DNA of 27,141 nucleotides, from NCBI GenBank assembly GCA_035532215.1, contig DATKRK010000041.1:1-27141 (forward strand). Direction: 5' to 3'. This document shows positions 1 to 7,862 of the stretch, piece by piece. Position numbers and translations under genes: made by a program. How positions within the stretch are numbered: position 1 is the first letter of the stretch; every line of letters begins with the position of its first letter. The notes below the pieces were generated by a model that worked only from the letters and a program-made list of their open reading frames with translations, ran no database searches and was not told the DNA's origin. This stretch comes from JAICIG01 sp035532215 (GTDB taxonomy: Bacteria; Planctomycetota; Planctomycetia; Pirellulales; JAICIG01).

Positions 1-140
1 TCGAATTTGTCAGCCTCGCGGGCTGACCAAGCCGCCGCGAGACCTGTCTCGCGAATTACGGCTCGCCGACTGCCGTTTTTCCGCCGCGCCCCATGCGGCG
101 GCCCGCTCAAACTACGCTCGAAAACCGCGAAACTCGAACT

Positions 141-299
141 AAGAAGCTGGCCAACTTGGAAGCCGCCGTCAACCTGCACATGGCCTACTACAACTTCTGT
201 TGGCGACCCGGCAAAATGCGCGTCACGCCGGCGATGGCCGCCGGGGTCGCCCGAAGTCTCTGGCGATTCGATGACCTAATGAGCGGGCAGGGCAAGTAA
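141..299 (+). pseudogene. IS1-like transposase, C-terminal remnant
   Basis: The reading frame over about 50 codons ends at a TAA at 297-299. It carries the tail signature of IS1-like DDE transposases: a KLANLEAAV stretch, then HMAYYNFCW, then MRVTPAMAAGV and a final W-x-x-D-D-L. In intact relatives this follows the RFTRLTNAFSKK-type segment, but here the sequence upstream of about 141 no longer resembles a transposase, and a TGA lies in frame at 24-26. I read it as a decayed or truncated insertion sequence; whether the window edge cuts off more of it cannot be seen. No terminal inverted repeats are visible. It could be a diverged end of a fuller element lying upstream of the window. Confidence 0.55.
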
Positions 300-317
300 A
301 TCAGCCCTGGCAAGAGA

Positions 318-339
318 GCCGCCGAAAGGCGGCTTTTTT
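318..339 (+). terminator. Rho-independent terminator after the transposase remnant
   Basis: There is a perfect 6-bp GCCGCC/GGCGGC stem (318-323 and 328-333) with a GAAA tetraloop, followed immediately by six T residues (334-339). It sits 18 bases after the stop codon of the transposase remnant. This is the clearest intrinsic terminator in the window. Confidence 0.8.
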
Positions 340-357
340 AATGCGCCGGCGGCTTGA

Positions 358-1023
358 CCGCAATCTTTTTCAAACAACATCACTACCCAGTTGCGGGCTG
401 CGTTGACGAAGCGACTGTCCATCATCGCGACCAAAGACGGCTACATCTTTGCCGGCAGCGACGCTCCGCCCATCGACGGCTGGGCCAACGTGAATGCTGG
501 CCTCAAGTATAATCTTTACGCCGACCCCGTGCGGCAACGCTTGCTCAGCGTCGGCACGCGATACGAGATGCCCGTCGGATCGCCTCACGCGCTGCAGGCG
601 AACAAAGGCGGACAGTTTGATCTGTTCATGACCGGCGGAACGCGAGTCGGCGCCTACTCGCACTTTTTATCCGCCACGGGCTTCCGGCTGCCCGCCGACC
701 GCAATACGCAAAACCAACAGTTCTATTGGTCGGCTCACGTAGACCGCCGCCTGCCGAATCGACCTCTCTACGGGCTCTTGGAGTGCAATTGGTATCACTG
801 GATGACTTCCGGCACGGGCGGACTGCCCGGCGTCGGCGGCCTCGATCTGTACAATCTGGGATCGAGGGCGGTGGCTGGGACGAATATCGTGACGGCCGCG
901 ATCGGCGTGAAGTACAAACCCACGGCGCTGAGCGAAATCGGCCTGGCGTGGGAGGCGCCGATCTCCACCCGGCACGATATCATCGACAATCGTTTCACGG
1001 CCGACTTGATCTTGCGATACTAG
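358..1023 (+). pseudogene. Outer-membrane beta-barrel-like protein, 5'-truncated
   Basis: The frame is open from just after a TGA at 355-357 to a TAG at 1021-1023. The first possible start is a TTG at 391, which would give 210 residues. The text around it reads straight into domain sequence (TTQLRAALTKRLSIIATKDGY) with no signal peptide and no ribosome binding site, so the true N-terminus appears to be lost. Alternating polar and hydrophobic stretches (GLKYNLYADP, VGTRYEMPVG, AAIGVKYKPT, EIGLAWEAP) and a terminal ADLILRY with a final tyrosine fit antiparallel strands of an outer-membrane barrel. The specific family is not recognised. The stop codon lies within a palindromic repeat (1020-1157), so the C-terminus may also be altered. 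The insertion-sequence remnant just upstream is the likely cause of the truncation. A short functional protein starting at TTG 391 is the less likely alternative. Confidence 0.55.
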
Positions 1024-1157
1024 CCCGGATTATTCATCAGCCCACACCAACCCGAAGCGCAAGCGAGGCGGAGCAAAGCACTTACCTCGCTGGCGCTTCG
1101 GGTTTGCATGGAGCGCTTTGTCAAGTAATAGCTGGGCTGATGAATAATCCGGGCTAG
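1020..1157. repeat. Nested palindromic repeat element, about 138 bp
   Basis: The outer arms are a perfect 25-bp inverted repeat at 1020-1044 and 1133-1157, starting CTAGCCCGG. Inside it is a second inverted repeat of 20 bp with one mismatch (1049-1068 and 1085-1104, core ACCCGAAGCG). The whole could fold into a long cruciform or RNA hairpin. It has no coding capacity and looks like a MITE- or REP-type element mobilised in trans. The left arm supplies the TAG stop of the upstream frame. Confidence 0.75.
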
Positions 1158-1229
1158 TGCATCTTGCCTCAAGAAGGAAGCTGTAAGTTGCTGCTTATCA
1201 GCGACTTAAGAAATGGGACTTAAGCAAGG

Positions 1230-1304
1230 GGTGGCTAACGGGACTCGAACCCGTGACCCCCAGATCCACAATCTGGTGCTCTAACCAACTGAGCTATAGC
1301 CACC
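1230..1304 (-). tRNA. tRNA-His (anticodon GTG)
   Basis: The minus strand folds as a complete cloverleaf. The acceptor is GTGGCTA/TAGCCAC, the D arm GCTC/GAGC, and the anticodon stem CCAGA/TCTGG around loop TTGTGGA. A five-base variable loop precedes the T arm ACGGG/CCCGT with loop TTCGAGT. The anticodon is GTG. The extra G at 1304 (position -1) opposite discriminator C73 at 1230 is the identity pair of bacterial tRNA-His. The 3' CCA is not encoded, so it must be added by the nucleotidyltransferase. Confidence 0.97.
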
Positions 1305-1759
1305 GTCGGGTTGGGCGGCGCGACGACGAACCGGAAGATTTAACCGGCCGCCCTGGCATCCGATGACGCCTGCCGCCGCAGCTCCGAAGAACTTAAGGTT
1401 ATCACGAAATTCCGGGGGGGCAAGCCCAGCGGTCGTTCATGGCAAGCGAACGAAAGGCCGGATGACTCGTCAGCGGTTCGTCGAAGGCCCCCGAGGGCTA
1501 TTGCTGCGCTCGGCTATTTGTTCCAGCTCGGCTCGGTTGAGGGCGCCCGGCTTGTTTCACGCCGGTTTAGCCGAACCGGCGGGGCAACAGTTCGTTGCCG
1601 CCGAAGGTTATTGGGAGCGACCTCGCGTTTTGTGGCCTGTTCACTTCGGGTCGCGCATCATTGCCTGCGTCGCCGTTTCCGTTCGCTCACCCAGTCGCGA
1701 AAGGCCGCAAAATGTCTGGCATGGCCCCTGCCGGCATCGATGGACGTTTCCTGCGTTTG
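1305..1759. other. Intergenic region without a supported gene
   Basis: These 455 bases lie upstream of tRNA-His and downstream of the cytochrome gene, both on the minus strand. The frames open here lack recognisable protein character and start signals. One clear structure is a perfect 8-bp hairpin, CGCCGGTT/AACCGGCG, at 1560-1567 and 1574-1581 with a six-base loop and no T tract. It could be a processing or weak termination structure for the cytochrome transcript. No RNA gene was recognised. Confidence 0.5.
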
Positions 1760-3700
1760 CTAACGCCCGGGCTGAAGTCGCGAAAGCGAAGCTGCGATCG
1801 ACCGCTCGCGCTCGGCGGAATTCGCGTCGCCGAGTCGCTCGTAAACTTCGGCCAGATGGCGCCGGATGCCGGGCAGAAACGGATTGAGGGTGGCGGCCTG
1901 CCGCAAATCGTCCAGGGCGCCCTGGAGATCGCCGGCTTGCCAGCGGCAAACACCGCGCAGGTCCCAGTCGCCGGAAAAGCGACGCAAACTCGTCAATTCG
2001 TCCAACGCGTTTTGCGCCGACGACCACTGCTGCGTTTCGAAGGCGTCAAGGGCGATCGTAAACAGCGAGTCGACTCGCGTTTTAGGGTGGAGATCTCGCA
2101 TCCGCAGCGACTCGCGCGCCAAGCGGAGGCCGGCCTCGTTTGCGTTGCCGGCCAGATACAGCCGCGACAGCGCCGCGACGGCGTCCGGATCGTCCAAGCC
2201 TTGTCCGCGGACGCGCTGCAGAAGTTGCTGCGCGCGGAGTTGATAGTAGCGGCCCAATTGCCGATCGCCCGCCCGCTGCGACGCCCCGAAATAGGCCATG
2301 CCGAGGTTGCGCGCCTGCTCGATTTCCGGGAGGCCGGAGACGTCGTCGAGCGGCGCCAACTCGGGCGGCCGGCTTGCGCGCGACTCGCCGAGGCCCGGCG
2401 GCCCTTCGCGGTGAATGCCGATGCGGTGGTGCGTGAACGCCACGTGGGGCACGTCGGTCGAAACCTGCGGCATGTGGCACGCGGCGCAGTCGTTCGCCGC
2501 GTTGCGCCGCAAGCGCTCGCCCAATTCCAACCCGCAAGCGCCGCCGCCCGATTTCGACGACTCGCCGTCGGCGTGGCAATCGAGGCAGACGCGCACGTAA
2601 TTCCCCCGCCGCTCTTCGGGCGGCGAGTCGTCGTGGCCGGCGTGACAAGTGATGCAGGTCAAGGTCGACGACTTCTGATAGCATCGGCTGGCGCGCATTT
2701 GGAGCACGTGTCCTACCACTTTCATCTCCGCGTGCGGCCCCGTCGCGACGTAGTTGGCGCAGAAGGCGCCGAGCGGCAGCCCCGGGCGAAAATCGGTGAG
2801 GCCCCGTCCCCGCGCGATCGCCTGGCCGTCGCCCATCAGGTGGCAATGCGCGCAAATCGATTCGCTCAGCTCGCGGCCGAGCTTCGCAGGGTTCACGATG
2901 GTCTTTCCCGGCGTTGCGCCGGCGGCCGGCTTGCCCGCCCGTTGGCGCTCGACGTGCAGCGAGCCGGGGCCGTGGCACCGCTCGCAGCCGATCGCCTGTT
3001 CGAGAAACGCCGGCTTGAAGAAATCGCGATCGGGTTCCTGCATCCGCCCGACGTGACAATACATGCACATCGCGTCGGCGGGCCGCTCGAAGCCGCGATG
3101 GTTCGCGCGGTCGTAACCGGGGGAAATCTCCCACGCTTGCTGCGATACGTACCAGGTGATGGGCGATTCGCAGAGAAATCCGTCCACGTCGATCAAGTAG
3201 CTGCGAGTGTGATGCCCCGAGCCGACCAGATAGCGCACCGGGTAATCGGACGCGGCGATCTCGCGGCCCTTCTCATCCAATACGGCCTCGCGATGGCGAA
3301 ACTCTCCGTCTTGGCGATAAACGCGGTAATGCCGGCCCGACGCTGCGTGAAAGAACGAACCGTCCGCCGGTTCGGACGCCGGATCAACGTCTTTGAGCGC
3401 CGATTGGTGCGTCGTGTTTCGATGCGTGCGCGCTTCGCGCTCGTGGCACTCCGCGCAAACCGTCGCTCCGACGTATTTCACGTCGGCGGCGGCGTTGAGA
3501 TATTCGCTGGCGGGCAGCGGCGGTATCGGAAACGCATTCGCGTCGCGCGCAACCGCCAGCGGACGACGTTCGGGCTGCGACGCCAGCTTCTCGCGCGACG
3601 GCGGCAGCGCGAGATAACTCGCCAGCGCGACCGCGACCGCTGCCAAACCGGACCAGCCCGCGAGACGCCGAAGCTTGGAACGCGGGTGATTTGCTGGCAT
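1760..3700 (-). CDS. Seven-heme cytochrome c with C-terminal TPR region
   Basis: This 646-residue exported electron-transfer protein has a basic N-terminus (RSKLRR) and a hydrophobic stretch at residues 13-32, which act as a signal peptide or membrane anchor. Seven CXXCH heme c motifs begin near residues 82, 212, 239, 283, 349, 372 and 405. Additional histidines (HHTRS near 163, HHR near 425) could be distal ligands. The spacing resembles the cytochrome c554/c552-like multiheme families. From about residue 440 to the end the heme motifs stop and helical repeats with TPR character follow (a W-DLRGVCRWQAGDLQGALDDL-type unit), suggesting a protein-interaction module. The ATG at 3700 has no strong ribosome binding site. 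The gene is divergent from the STAS gene and has no other respiratory genes nearby, so the electron donor and acceptor are unknown. A role in periplasmic redox is inferred; substrate reduction cannot be assigned. Confidence 0.85.
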   Translation of the reverse strand: MPANHPRSKLRRLAGWSGLAAVAVALASYLALPPSREKLASQPERRPLAVARDANAFPIPPLPASEYLNAAADVKYVGATVCAECHEREARTHRNTTHQSALKDVDPASEPADGSFFHAASGRHYRVYRQDGEFRHREAVLDEKGREIAASDYPVRYLVGSGHHTRSYLIDVDGFLCESPITWYVSQQAWEISPGYDRANHRGFERPADAMCMYCHVGRMQEPDRDFFKPAFLEQAIGCERCHGPGSLHVERQRAGKPAAGATPGKTIVNPAKLGRELSESICAHCHLMGDGQAIARGRGLTDFRPGLPLGAFCANYVATGPHAEMKVVGHVLQMRASRCYQKSSTLTCITCHAGHDDSPPEERRGNYVRVCLDCHADGESSKSGGGACGLELGERLRRNAANDCAACHMPQVSTDVPHVAFTHHRIGIHREGPPGLGESRASRPPELAPLDDVSGLPEIEQARNLGMAYFGASQRAGDRQLGRYYQLRAQQLLQRVRGQGLDDPDAVAALSRLYLAGNANEAGLRLARESLRMRDLHPKTRVDSLFTIALDAFETQQWSSAQNALDELTSLRRFSGDWDLRGVCRWQAGDLQGALDDLRQAATLNPFLPGIRRHLAEVYERLGDANSAERERSIAASLSRLQPGR

Positions 3701-3927
3701 CAGACAAGGTCTCGGCTGAGTCGACAGGACATTCGCGATTCATTCCAAAACGGCGGCAGAACCCACGATCGGGCGTCGTGGAGGGCAGTATACCTGCTTG
3801 CGAAAGTTCTGTCAGGCCGCCCGTAACCGTCGTCGTCCGAGCGGAGCCGCCGTGTTAGTTTTCGATGAAAGTTCTGGCCTTCTCGTCGCCGTGCGTTACC
3901 CTGGCGCCGAGGAGCTTTGGTACGTCC

Positions 3928-4293
3928 ATGATACAATTGAAGTTATTGACGCAAGACGGCGACCTGGTGCGAATCGAATCCGAGGGGCTCGCTCCGCGCG
4001 ACGGCGCCAACGTCTCGGCCGGCCGTTTCGAATCGCTCGCCGGAGAGGCGATTTACTCGCGAAAGGTCTTGCTCGGCTTGTCGAAGTGCCATTATGTCGA
4101 CTCGATGTGCATCGAGTGGCTGCTGAGGAGCCATCGCCGCTTCCGCGAGAGCGGGGGCATGTTGGTGCTCCATTCGGCTTCGCCCGTCGTCGTGCAAATC
4201 TTGAATCTGATGCGGATGGAACTGGTTCTGTACCTGGCCTCCACGGAGGACATGGCAAGGGAAATGGCGAAAGGAGGCGGAGATGTCGATTGA
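3928..4293 (+). CDS. STAS-domain protein
   Basis: The chosen start is the ATG at 3928 (MIQLKLLTQDGD), about 13 bases after a GGAG. A longer frame opens at 3865, but its first 21 residues look unstructured and lack a binding site. The 121-residue product shows the STAS layout: an N-terminal strand, then KVLLGLSKCHYVDSMCIEWLLRSHRRFRESGG with the phosphorylation-loop-like D-S, a GGMLVLHSAS strand, and a final helix ending in LYLASTEDMA. In the anti-sigma-factor antagonist family the serine after the aspartate is the regulatory phosphosite; here DS lies at about residues 64-65 of the shorter form. The stop overlaps the start of the downstream ATPase by 11 bases, so the two are translationally coupled. 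No kinase or phosphatase partner is adjacent. The function may be to regulate the ATPase or to respond to a distant kinase; this is inference. Confidence 0.72.
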   Translation: MIQLKLLTQDGDLVRIESEGLAPRDGANVSAGRFESLAGEAIYSRKVLLGLSKCHYVDSMCIEWLLRSHRRFRESGGMLVLHSASPVVVQILNLMRMELVLYLASTEDMAREMAKGGGDVD

Positions 4294-5530
4294 CTTCGAA
4301 GAGACCGATCCGTCGGCCGCGGCCGATGAGACGCAAATGGAGCGGTTTGCGCCCGACCTGGCGGTGACCTTGCTCGTCGATCACGCGGTGCGGCTGGGGG
4401 CCAGCGACCTGTTTCTGTCCAGCGGCGAAAACGGCGTCCGCGCTTCGGTCCGGCATCTGGGGATCGTGCGCGAGATCGCCCGCATGTCGAACGAGCAAGG
4501 CTCGCGTTGCATGTTTCACATTCGAGCCGCGGCCGGGCTGAAATACGACGAACGCCGCAAGCCGCAAGACGGCCGCTGGGTGCGCCACCGCCAGGGCGGG
4601 CCGTCGGTCGACCTGCGGATCAATACCATGCCCACGCTGTACGGCGAGAGCATGGCCATGCGCGTGTTGGTCCGCGACAGCAAGTTGCTCTCGCTCGCGG
4701 CGCTGGGCATGGCCGATTCGCAGTTGGCGCTGCTGAAGAGCTGGCTGCAAAGCCCGAGCGGCCTGATCCTGGCGACCGGGCCGACGGGCTCGGGCAAAAC
4801 GACGACCCTTTACGCCTGCCTGGCCCATCTCAACGACGGCCGGCGCAAGATTCATACGATCGAGGATCCGATCGAGTATGCCATCGGCGGCTTGTTGCAA
4901 TCGCAGGTCGACGACTTGAACGGGCCCGATTTCCGGCTGTTGTTGCGGGCCGTGCTGCGGCAAAGCCCCGACGTGGTGATGGTCGGCGAGTTGCGCGACG
5001 CCGCCGCGGCCGAAACCGCCGTTCGCGCCGCCAACAGCGGGCAATTGGTGTTCGCTACGTTGCACGCCCCGGTCGCGGCCGGGGCGATTCAAAGCATGCT
5101 CGGCATGGGCATTCACCCGCACTTTCTGTGCAGCTCGCTGCTGGGGGTGATCGGGCAGCGGTTGGTTCGCACGCTCGACCCGGAGACGAAAGTCCCGCTC
5201 GATTTGCGCGCGGCGCCGCGCACGTTCGATGAAGTGCGACCCTGGCTCGAAACGGGCCAAGGAGACGTCGTTTATGCAGCGGCGGACGACGGCAGCCGCG
5301 GCGAAGGTTACCGCGGTCGCTGCGGAGTCTACGAATTGTTGAACATGTCGCCCGCACTGCGCGAGCTGATTTTCGAAGGCCGCTCGTCGAGCGATATCGC
5401 CCGCAAGGCCGTCGAGGAGGGCATGCTCGACTTTCGCCGAGCTTCGCTGATCAAAGTCGCACAAGGCGAGACGAGCTTCGACGAAATCCTCCGCGTCGTG
5501 CCCGCCGCCGACCAGTGGGTCGGCCGCTGA
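4283..5530 (+). CDS. GspE/PilT-like secretion ATPase, short form
   Basis: This 415-residue P-loop ATPase belongs to the type II secretion / type IV pilus superfamily. Visible motifs are a PilT-like N-domain signature GASDLFLSS (39-47), Walker A GPTGSGKTTT (166-175), the Asp box IEDPIEY (193-199), Walker B VVMVGELRD (231-239) and the His box TLHAP (260-263). It ends with YRGRCGVYELL, which in GspE/PilB proteins follows the zinc-binding tetracysteine region. Here the four cysteines are missing, leaving only a short acidic loop (AADDGSRGEG). The extended N1 domain of canonical GspE/PilB is also absent. The start ATG 4283 follows AAGGAGG (4271-4277) at five bases, one of the best binding sites in the window, and overlaps the STAS stop. 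No pilin, inner-membrane or secretin genes are in the window. It is probably an energiser of a pilus or secretion machine encoded elsewhere, possibly regulated by the STAS partner. Confidence 0.85.
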   Translation: MSIDFEETDPSAAADETQMERFAPDLAVTLLVDHAVRLGASDLFLSSGENGVRASVRHLGIVREIARMSNEQGSRCMFHIRAAAGLKYDERRKPQDGRWVRHRQGGPSVDLRINTMPTLYGESMAMRVLVRDSKLLSLAALGMADSQLALLKSWLQSPSGLILATGPTGSGKTTTLYACLAHLNDGRRKIHTIEDPIEYAIGGLLQSQVDDLNGPDFRLLLRAVLRQSPDVVMVGELRDAAAAETAVRAANSGQLVFATLHAPVAAGAIQSMLGMGIHPHFLCSSLLGVIGQRLVRTLDPETKVPLDLRAAPRTFDEVRPWLETGQGDVVYAAADDGSRGEGYRGRCGVYELLNMSPALRELIFEGRSSSDIARKAVEEGMLDFRRASLIKVAQGETSFDEILRVVPAADQWVGR

Positions 5531-5622
5531 GCAGGGGGCTAAGCCGCTGGCAGCCGTTTTGTTGCGGTCATCGTTTCCAAATGCACTGCTCATCATCCGC
5601 AAACAATCGACCATTAACTTTA

Positions 5623-5717
5623 ACGGGTAGAAGCGGCGCCCTTGCCGCTTTTAAACGAAAACGGGTAGAAGCGGCATCCTTGCCGCTTTTAAACGAAAAC
5701 GCGGCAAGGATGCCGCG
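5623..5717. repeat. 38-bp tandem repeat pair with inverted third copy
   Basis: Two adjacent 38-bp units (5623-5660 and 5661-5698) differ at two positions in the core. Immediately after, 5701-5716 is the exact reverse complement of the second core (5671-5686), so transcripts would form a 16-bp hairpin with a 14-base loop. It lies between the ATPase stop and the aminotransferase start, where it could act as a transcript-end structure. The GCGGCATCC-type core resembles dispersed planctomycete repeats, in my recollection. Confidence 0.8.
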
Positions 5718-5737
5718 TCTACAAGAAATATTGCTCC

Positions 5738-6955
5738 ATGCACCCGCCTATTCCCTTCAACAAACCGTTCATCGCCGGCAAGGAACTGTATTACATTGCT
5801 CAAGCGGTCGCCGAGGGAAACATCTCGGGCGATGGGCGATTCACGCAGAAGTGTTCGCGCGTGCTCGAAGAACGCTTCGGCGTCTCGAAGGCGCTGATGA
5901 CGCCTTCCTGCACGGCGGCCTTGGAAATGGCCGCCATGCTCTGCGACATCGGGCCGGGCGACGAAGTGATTCTGCCCTCGTTCACGTTCGTCTCGACCGC
6001 CAACGCAATCGTTCGTTTGGGCGCCCGGCCGGTGTTTGTCGACATCCGCCCCGACACGCTCAACATCGACGATTCGCTCATTGAAGACGCGATCACGGAG
6101 CGAACCAAGGCGATCTTTCCGGTCCACTACGCGGGTGTCGGCTGCGAGATGGAGCGGATCATGACCATCGCCCGCCGCCACGGCTTGCGAGTGGTCGAAG
6201 ACGCGGCTCAGGGCGTGAATTCGTTTTACAACGGCAAGGCGCTGGGCTCGATCGGGGACCTCGGCTGTTATAGCTTTCACGAGACGAAGAACTACATCTG
6301 CGGCGAAGGGGGCGCGTTGTGCACCAACGATCCCGAGCTGATCGAGCGGGCGGAAATCATTCGCGACAAAGGGACTAATCGCAAACAGTTCTTTCGCGGT
6401 CAGGTCGACAAGTACACCTGGGTCGACGTCGGCAGTTCATACGTGCCGAGCGAGATTTCTTGCGCGTTCCTCTACGCGCAACTGGAACTGTTCGACGAGA
6501 TCTCGGCTCGTCGCCGCGAGGCCTACCAGTGCTATCGCCAACTGCTGAAGCCGCTGGCAGCGGAGGGCTTGCTCCGTTTGCCGTGCATCCCGGAAGATTG
6601 CACGAGCAACTATCACATGTTCTACGTGCTCGTCGAGAATCGGGCGACGCGCGATGCGCTCATCGATCGCCTCGGACAGCGCGGCGTGCAGGCCGTGTTC
6701 CATTATGTGCCGCTGCACGGCTCGCCGATGGGCATGAAGTTCGGATACCGCGACGGCCAATTGCCCGTCACCGAACGCGTCAGCGGCCGGCTGCTGCGGC
6801 TGCCGCTGTACTACGACATCACGGCCGCGGAGCAGGGGCGCGTGGCGGAAACGATCAAGGAGTTTTTTTGCGGCCCTCGCGGTTCGTCGTCGGCGCCTTC
6901 TCTCTCGGCGCGGTCGCCGTCGCTGCCCGAGCCGATCGAAGCCGCCGCTGGATGA
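5738..6955 (+). CDS. wecE: dTDP-4-amino-4,6-dideoxygalactose transaminase (WecE/RffA-type)
   Basis: This 405-residue PLP-dependent DegT/DnrJ/EryC1/StrS aminotransferase closely matches what I recall of E. coli WecE along its whole length. Shared segments include IPFNKP, SGDGRFTQKC, LMTPSCTAALEMAA, GDEVILPSFTFVSTANA, VEDAAQGV, SFHETKNY with the PLP lysine at K184, RDKGTNRKQFFRGQVDKYTW and AVFHYVPLHGSP. WecE transfers an amino group from glutamate to dTDP-4-keto-6-deoxyglucose, giving dTDP-Fuc4N, a cytoplasmic step in surface-polysaccharide synthesis. The last 25 residues, a serine-rich tail ending PEPIEAAAG, exceed the family core. The ATG at 5738 has no clear ribosome binding site. dTDP-glucose supply genes (rmlA, rmlB) are not in the window. 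It heads the sugar/acyl cassette, and the next gene is an acyltransferase suited to its amino product. The family is certain; the exact epimer of the product is less so. Confidence 0.9.
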   Translation: MHPPIPFNKPFIAGKELYYIAQAVAEGNISGDGRFTQKCSRVLEERFGVSKALMTPSCTAALEMAAMLCDIGPGDEVILPSFTFVSTANAIVRLGARPVFVDIRPDTLNIDDSLIEDAITERTKAIFPVHYAGVGCEMERIMTIARRHGLRVVEDAAQGVNSFYNGKALGSIGDLGCYSFHETKNYICGEGGALCTNDPELIERAEIIRDKGTNRKQFFRGQVDKYTWVDVGSSYVPSEISCAFLYAQLELFDEISARRREAYQCYRQLLKPLAAEGLLRLPCIPEDCTSNYHMFYVLVENRATRDALIDRLGQRGVQAVFHYVPLHGSPMGMKFGYRDGQLPVTERVSGRLLRLPLYYDITAAEQGRVAETIKEFFCGPRGSSSAPSLSARSPSLPEPIEAAAG

Positions 6956-7148
6956 CCGGAGGCGCTCGAGTCCGAAAACTCCTTGCATTCCGCCCGGCGG
7001 CGTGAAGACGGCTTTTTGGAGTCGTCAATCTATCGGGGCGGCCCGGCATCGTCACTACTCTGCACTGTTTTCAAACGCATCGCTCACAATCAGCAAACAT
7101 TCGCTCGCCACAATAGCATCTTTTGGGTATCTCACTGGATCATTTTGC

Positions 7149-7862
7149 ATGACGACCGCCTTGGAACAGTCGCCTCGCGTCGCGGCGCCCGCAACGCTTC
7201 GCCAAATCGAACTCTTGCACAAGGTTAAAACGGGAACGTTGCCGTTGCGGATTCCGATTTGCGACCGGCAGGGCGCGGAAACGGGGCGCCTGGCCCCCCT
7301 GACGCAAGCTCATCTGGGCGACGAGGCCCTCGTCAGCACGTTCGTGCGCTGGCGAAACCAGTATCGCGAAGGTTGGCTCGACCAACGTCCCGTAACGATC
7401 GAAGGGACGCACCGTTGGCTCCGGGAGGTCGTCGTCGATCCCACGCGGATGAGCTTCTTGATCTATTTCGGCGCGCAGCCGATAGGACGCTGCGGCTTCC
7501 TGAACTTGTCCGCCGAAGAGAACGAGTCGGACGGCCTGGTTCGCGGCGAACGGGGCGGGGGCGCCGATTTCATGCACTGCGCCAACGTTGCCGGACTGGC
7601 CTGGCAGTTCAATGCGTTGGGCATCTTTGCGGCGTATTCCAAGGTGCTGTCCAGCAATGGGTTCGCACTCGAAGGTTGCCGCAGGCTAGGCTACCCGGCG
7701 ACGCCGTTTGCGACTCGCGAAGTTTATCGCCACGAGGATCCGCAGGGCGCCGTCCTTCGCGAGACGGGCAGCGCGGAGCAGAAGCTGCCGGACACGCGAC
7801 TGTTGTACTTGCGAATTCATGAAGTCGACTTCAATCGCGCGCTAGAGCGCTGGAGGAATTGA
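7149..7862 (+). CDS. GNAT-family N-acyltransferase
   Basis: The frame is open from 7002, but I chose the ATG at 7149 (MTTALEQSPR, 237 residues) because the preceding 49 residues look like untranslated leader; neither start has a good binding site. The domain runs from about residue 45 (GRLAPLTQAHL) to 180. It contains the R-W-R-N helix (67-70), an LIYFGAQPIGRCGFLNL strand-turn-strand typical of GNAT folds, a glycine-rich RGERGGG region (132-138) where the acyl donor pyrophosphate or pantetheine usually binds, and a Y-S-K-V-L-S-S-N-x-x-A helix like that of RimJ/WecD relatives. WecD acetylates dTDP-Fuc4N in the same sugar pathway. Here the adjacent acyl carrier protein and ketosynthase suggest the donor may be an acyl-ACP. 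The stop TGA overlaps the ATG of the ACP gene by one base, so the two are coupled. Donor and acceptor are inferred. Confidence 0.75.
   Translation: MTTALEQSPRVAAPATLRQIELLHKVKTGTLPLRIPICDRQGAETGRLAPLTQAHLGDEALVSTFVRWRNQYREGWLDQRPVTIEGTHRWLREVVVDPTRMSFLIYFGAQPIGRCGFLNLSAEENESDGLVRGERGGGADFMHCANVAGLAWQFNALGIFAAYSKVLSSNGFALEGCRRLGYPATPFATREVYRHEDPQGAVLRETGSAEQKLPDTRLLYLRIHEVDFNRALERWRN

Noticed and set aside
1158..1229. Possible phage or island attachment site beside tRNA-His
   Set aside because: No duplicated tRNA 3' end and no integrase are visible in the window.
1363..1887. Plus-strand frame of 174 codons upstream of and overlapping the end of the cytochrome gene
   Set aside because: Arginine/alanine-rich with no family resemblance or binding site, and it runs into the real minus-strand gene.
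1595..3826. 743-codon plus-strand frame opposite the cytochrome gene
   Set aside because: The minus strand encodes seven CXXCH motifs and a signal peptide. The plus-strand product is arginine/alanine-rich shadow sequence.
3896..5614. 572-codon minus-strand frame opposite the STAS and ATPase genes
   Set aside because: The plus strand has clear Walker motifs and strong binding sites; the antisense product resembles no family.
5623..5717. Possible small CRISPR array, because of the 38-bp repeat units
   Set aside because: The units abut with no spacers, one copy is inverted, and no cas genes are nearby.
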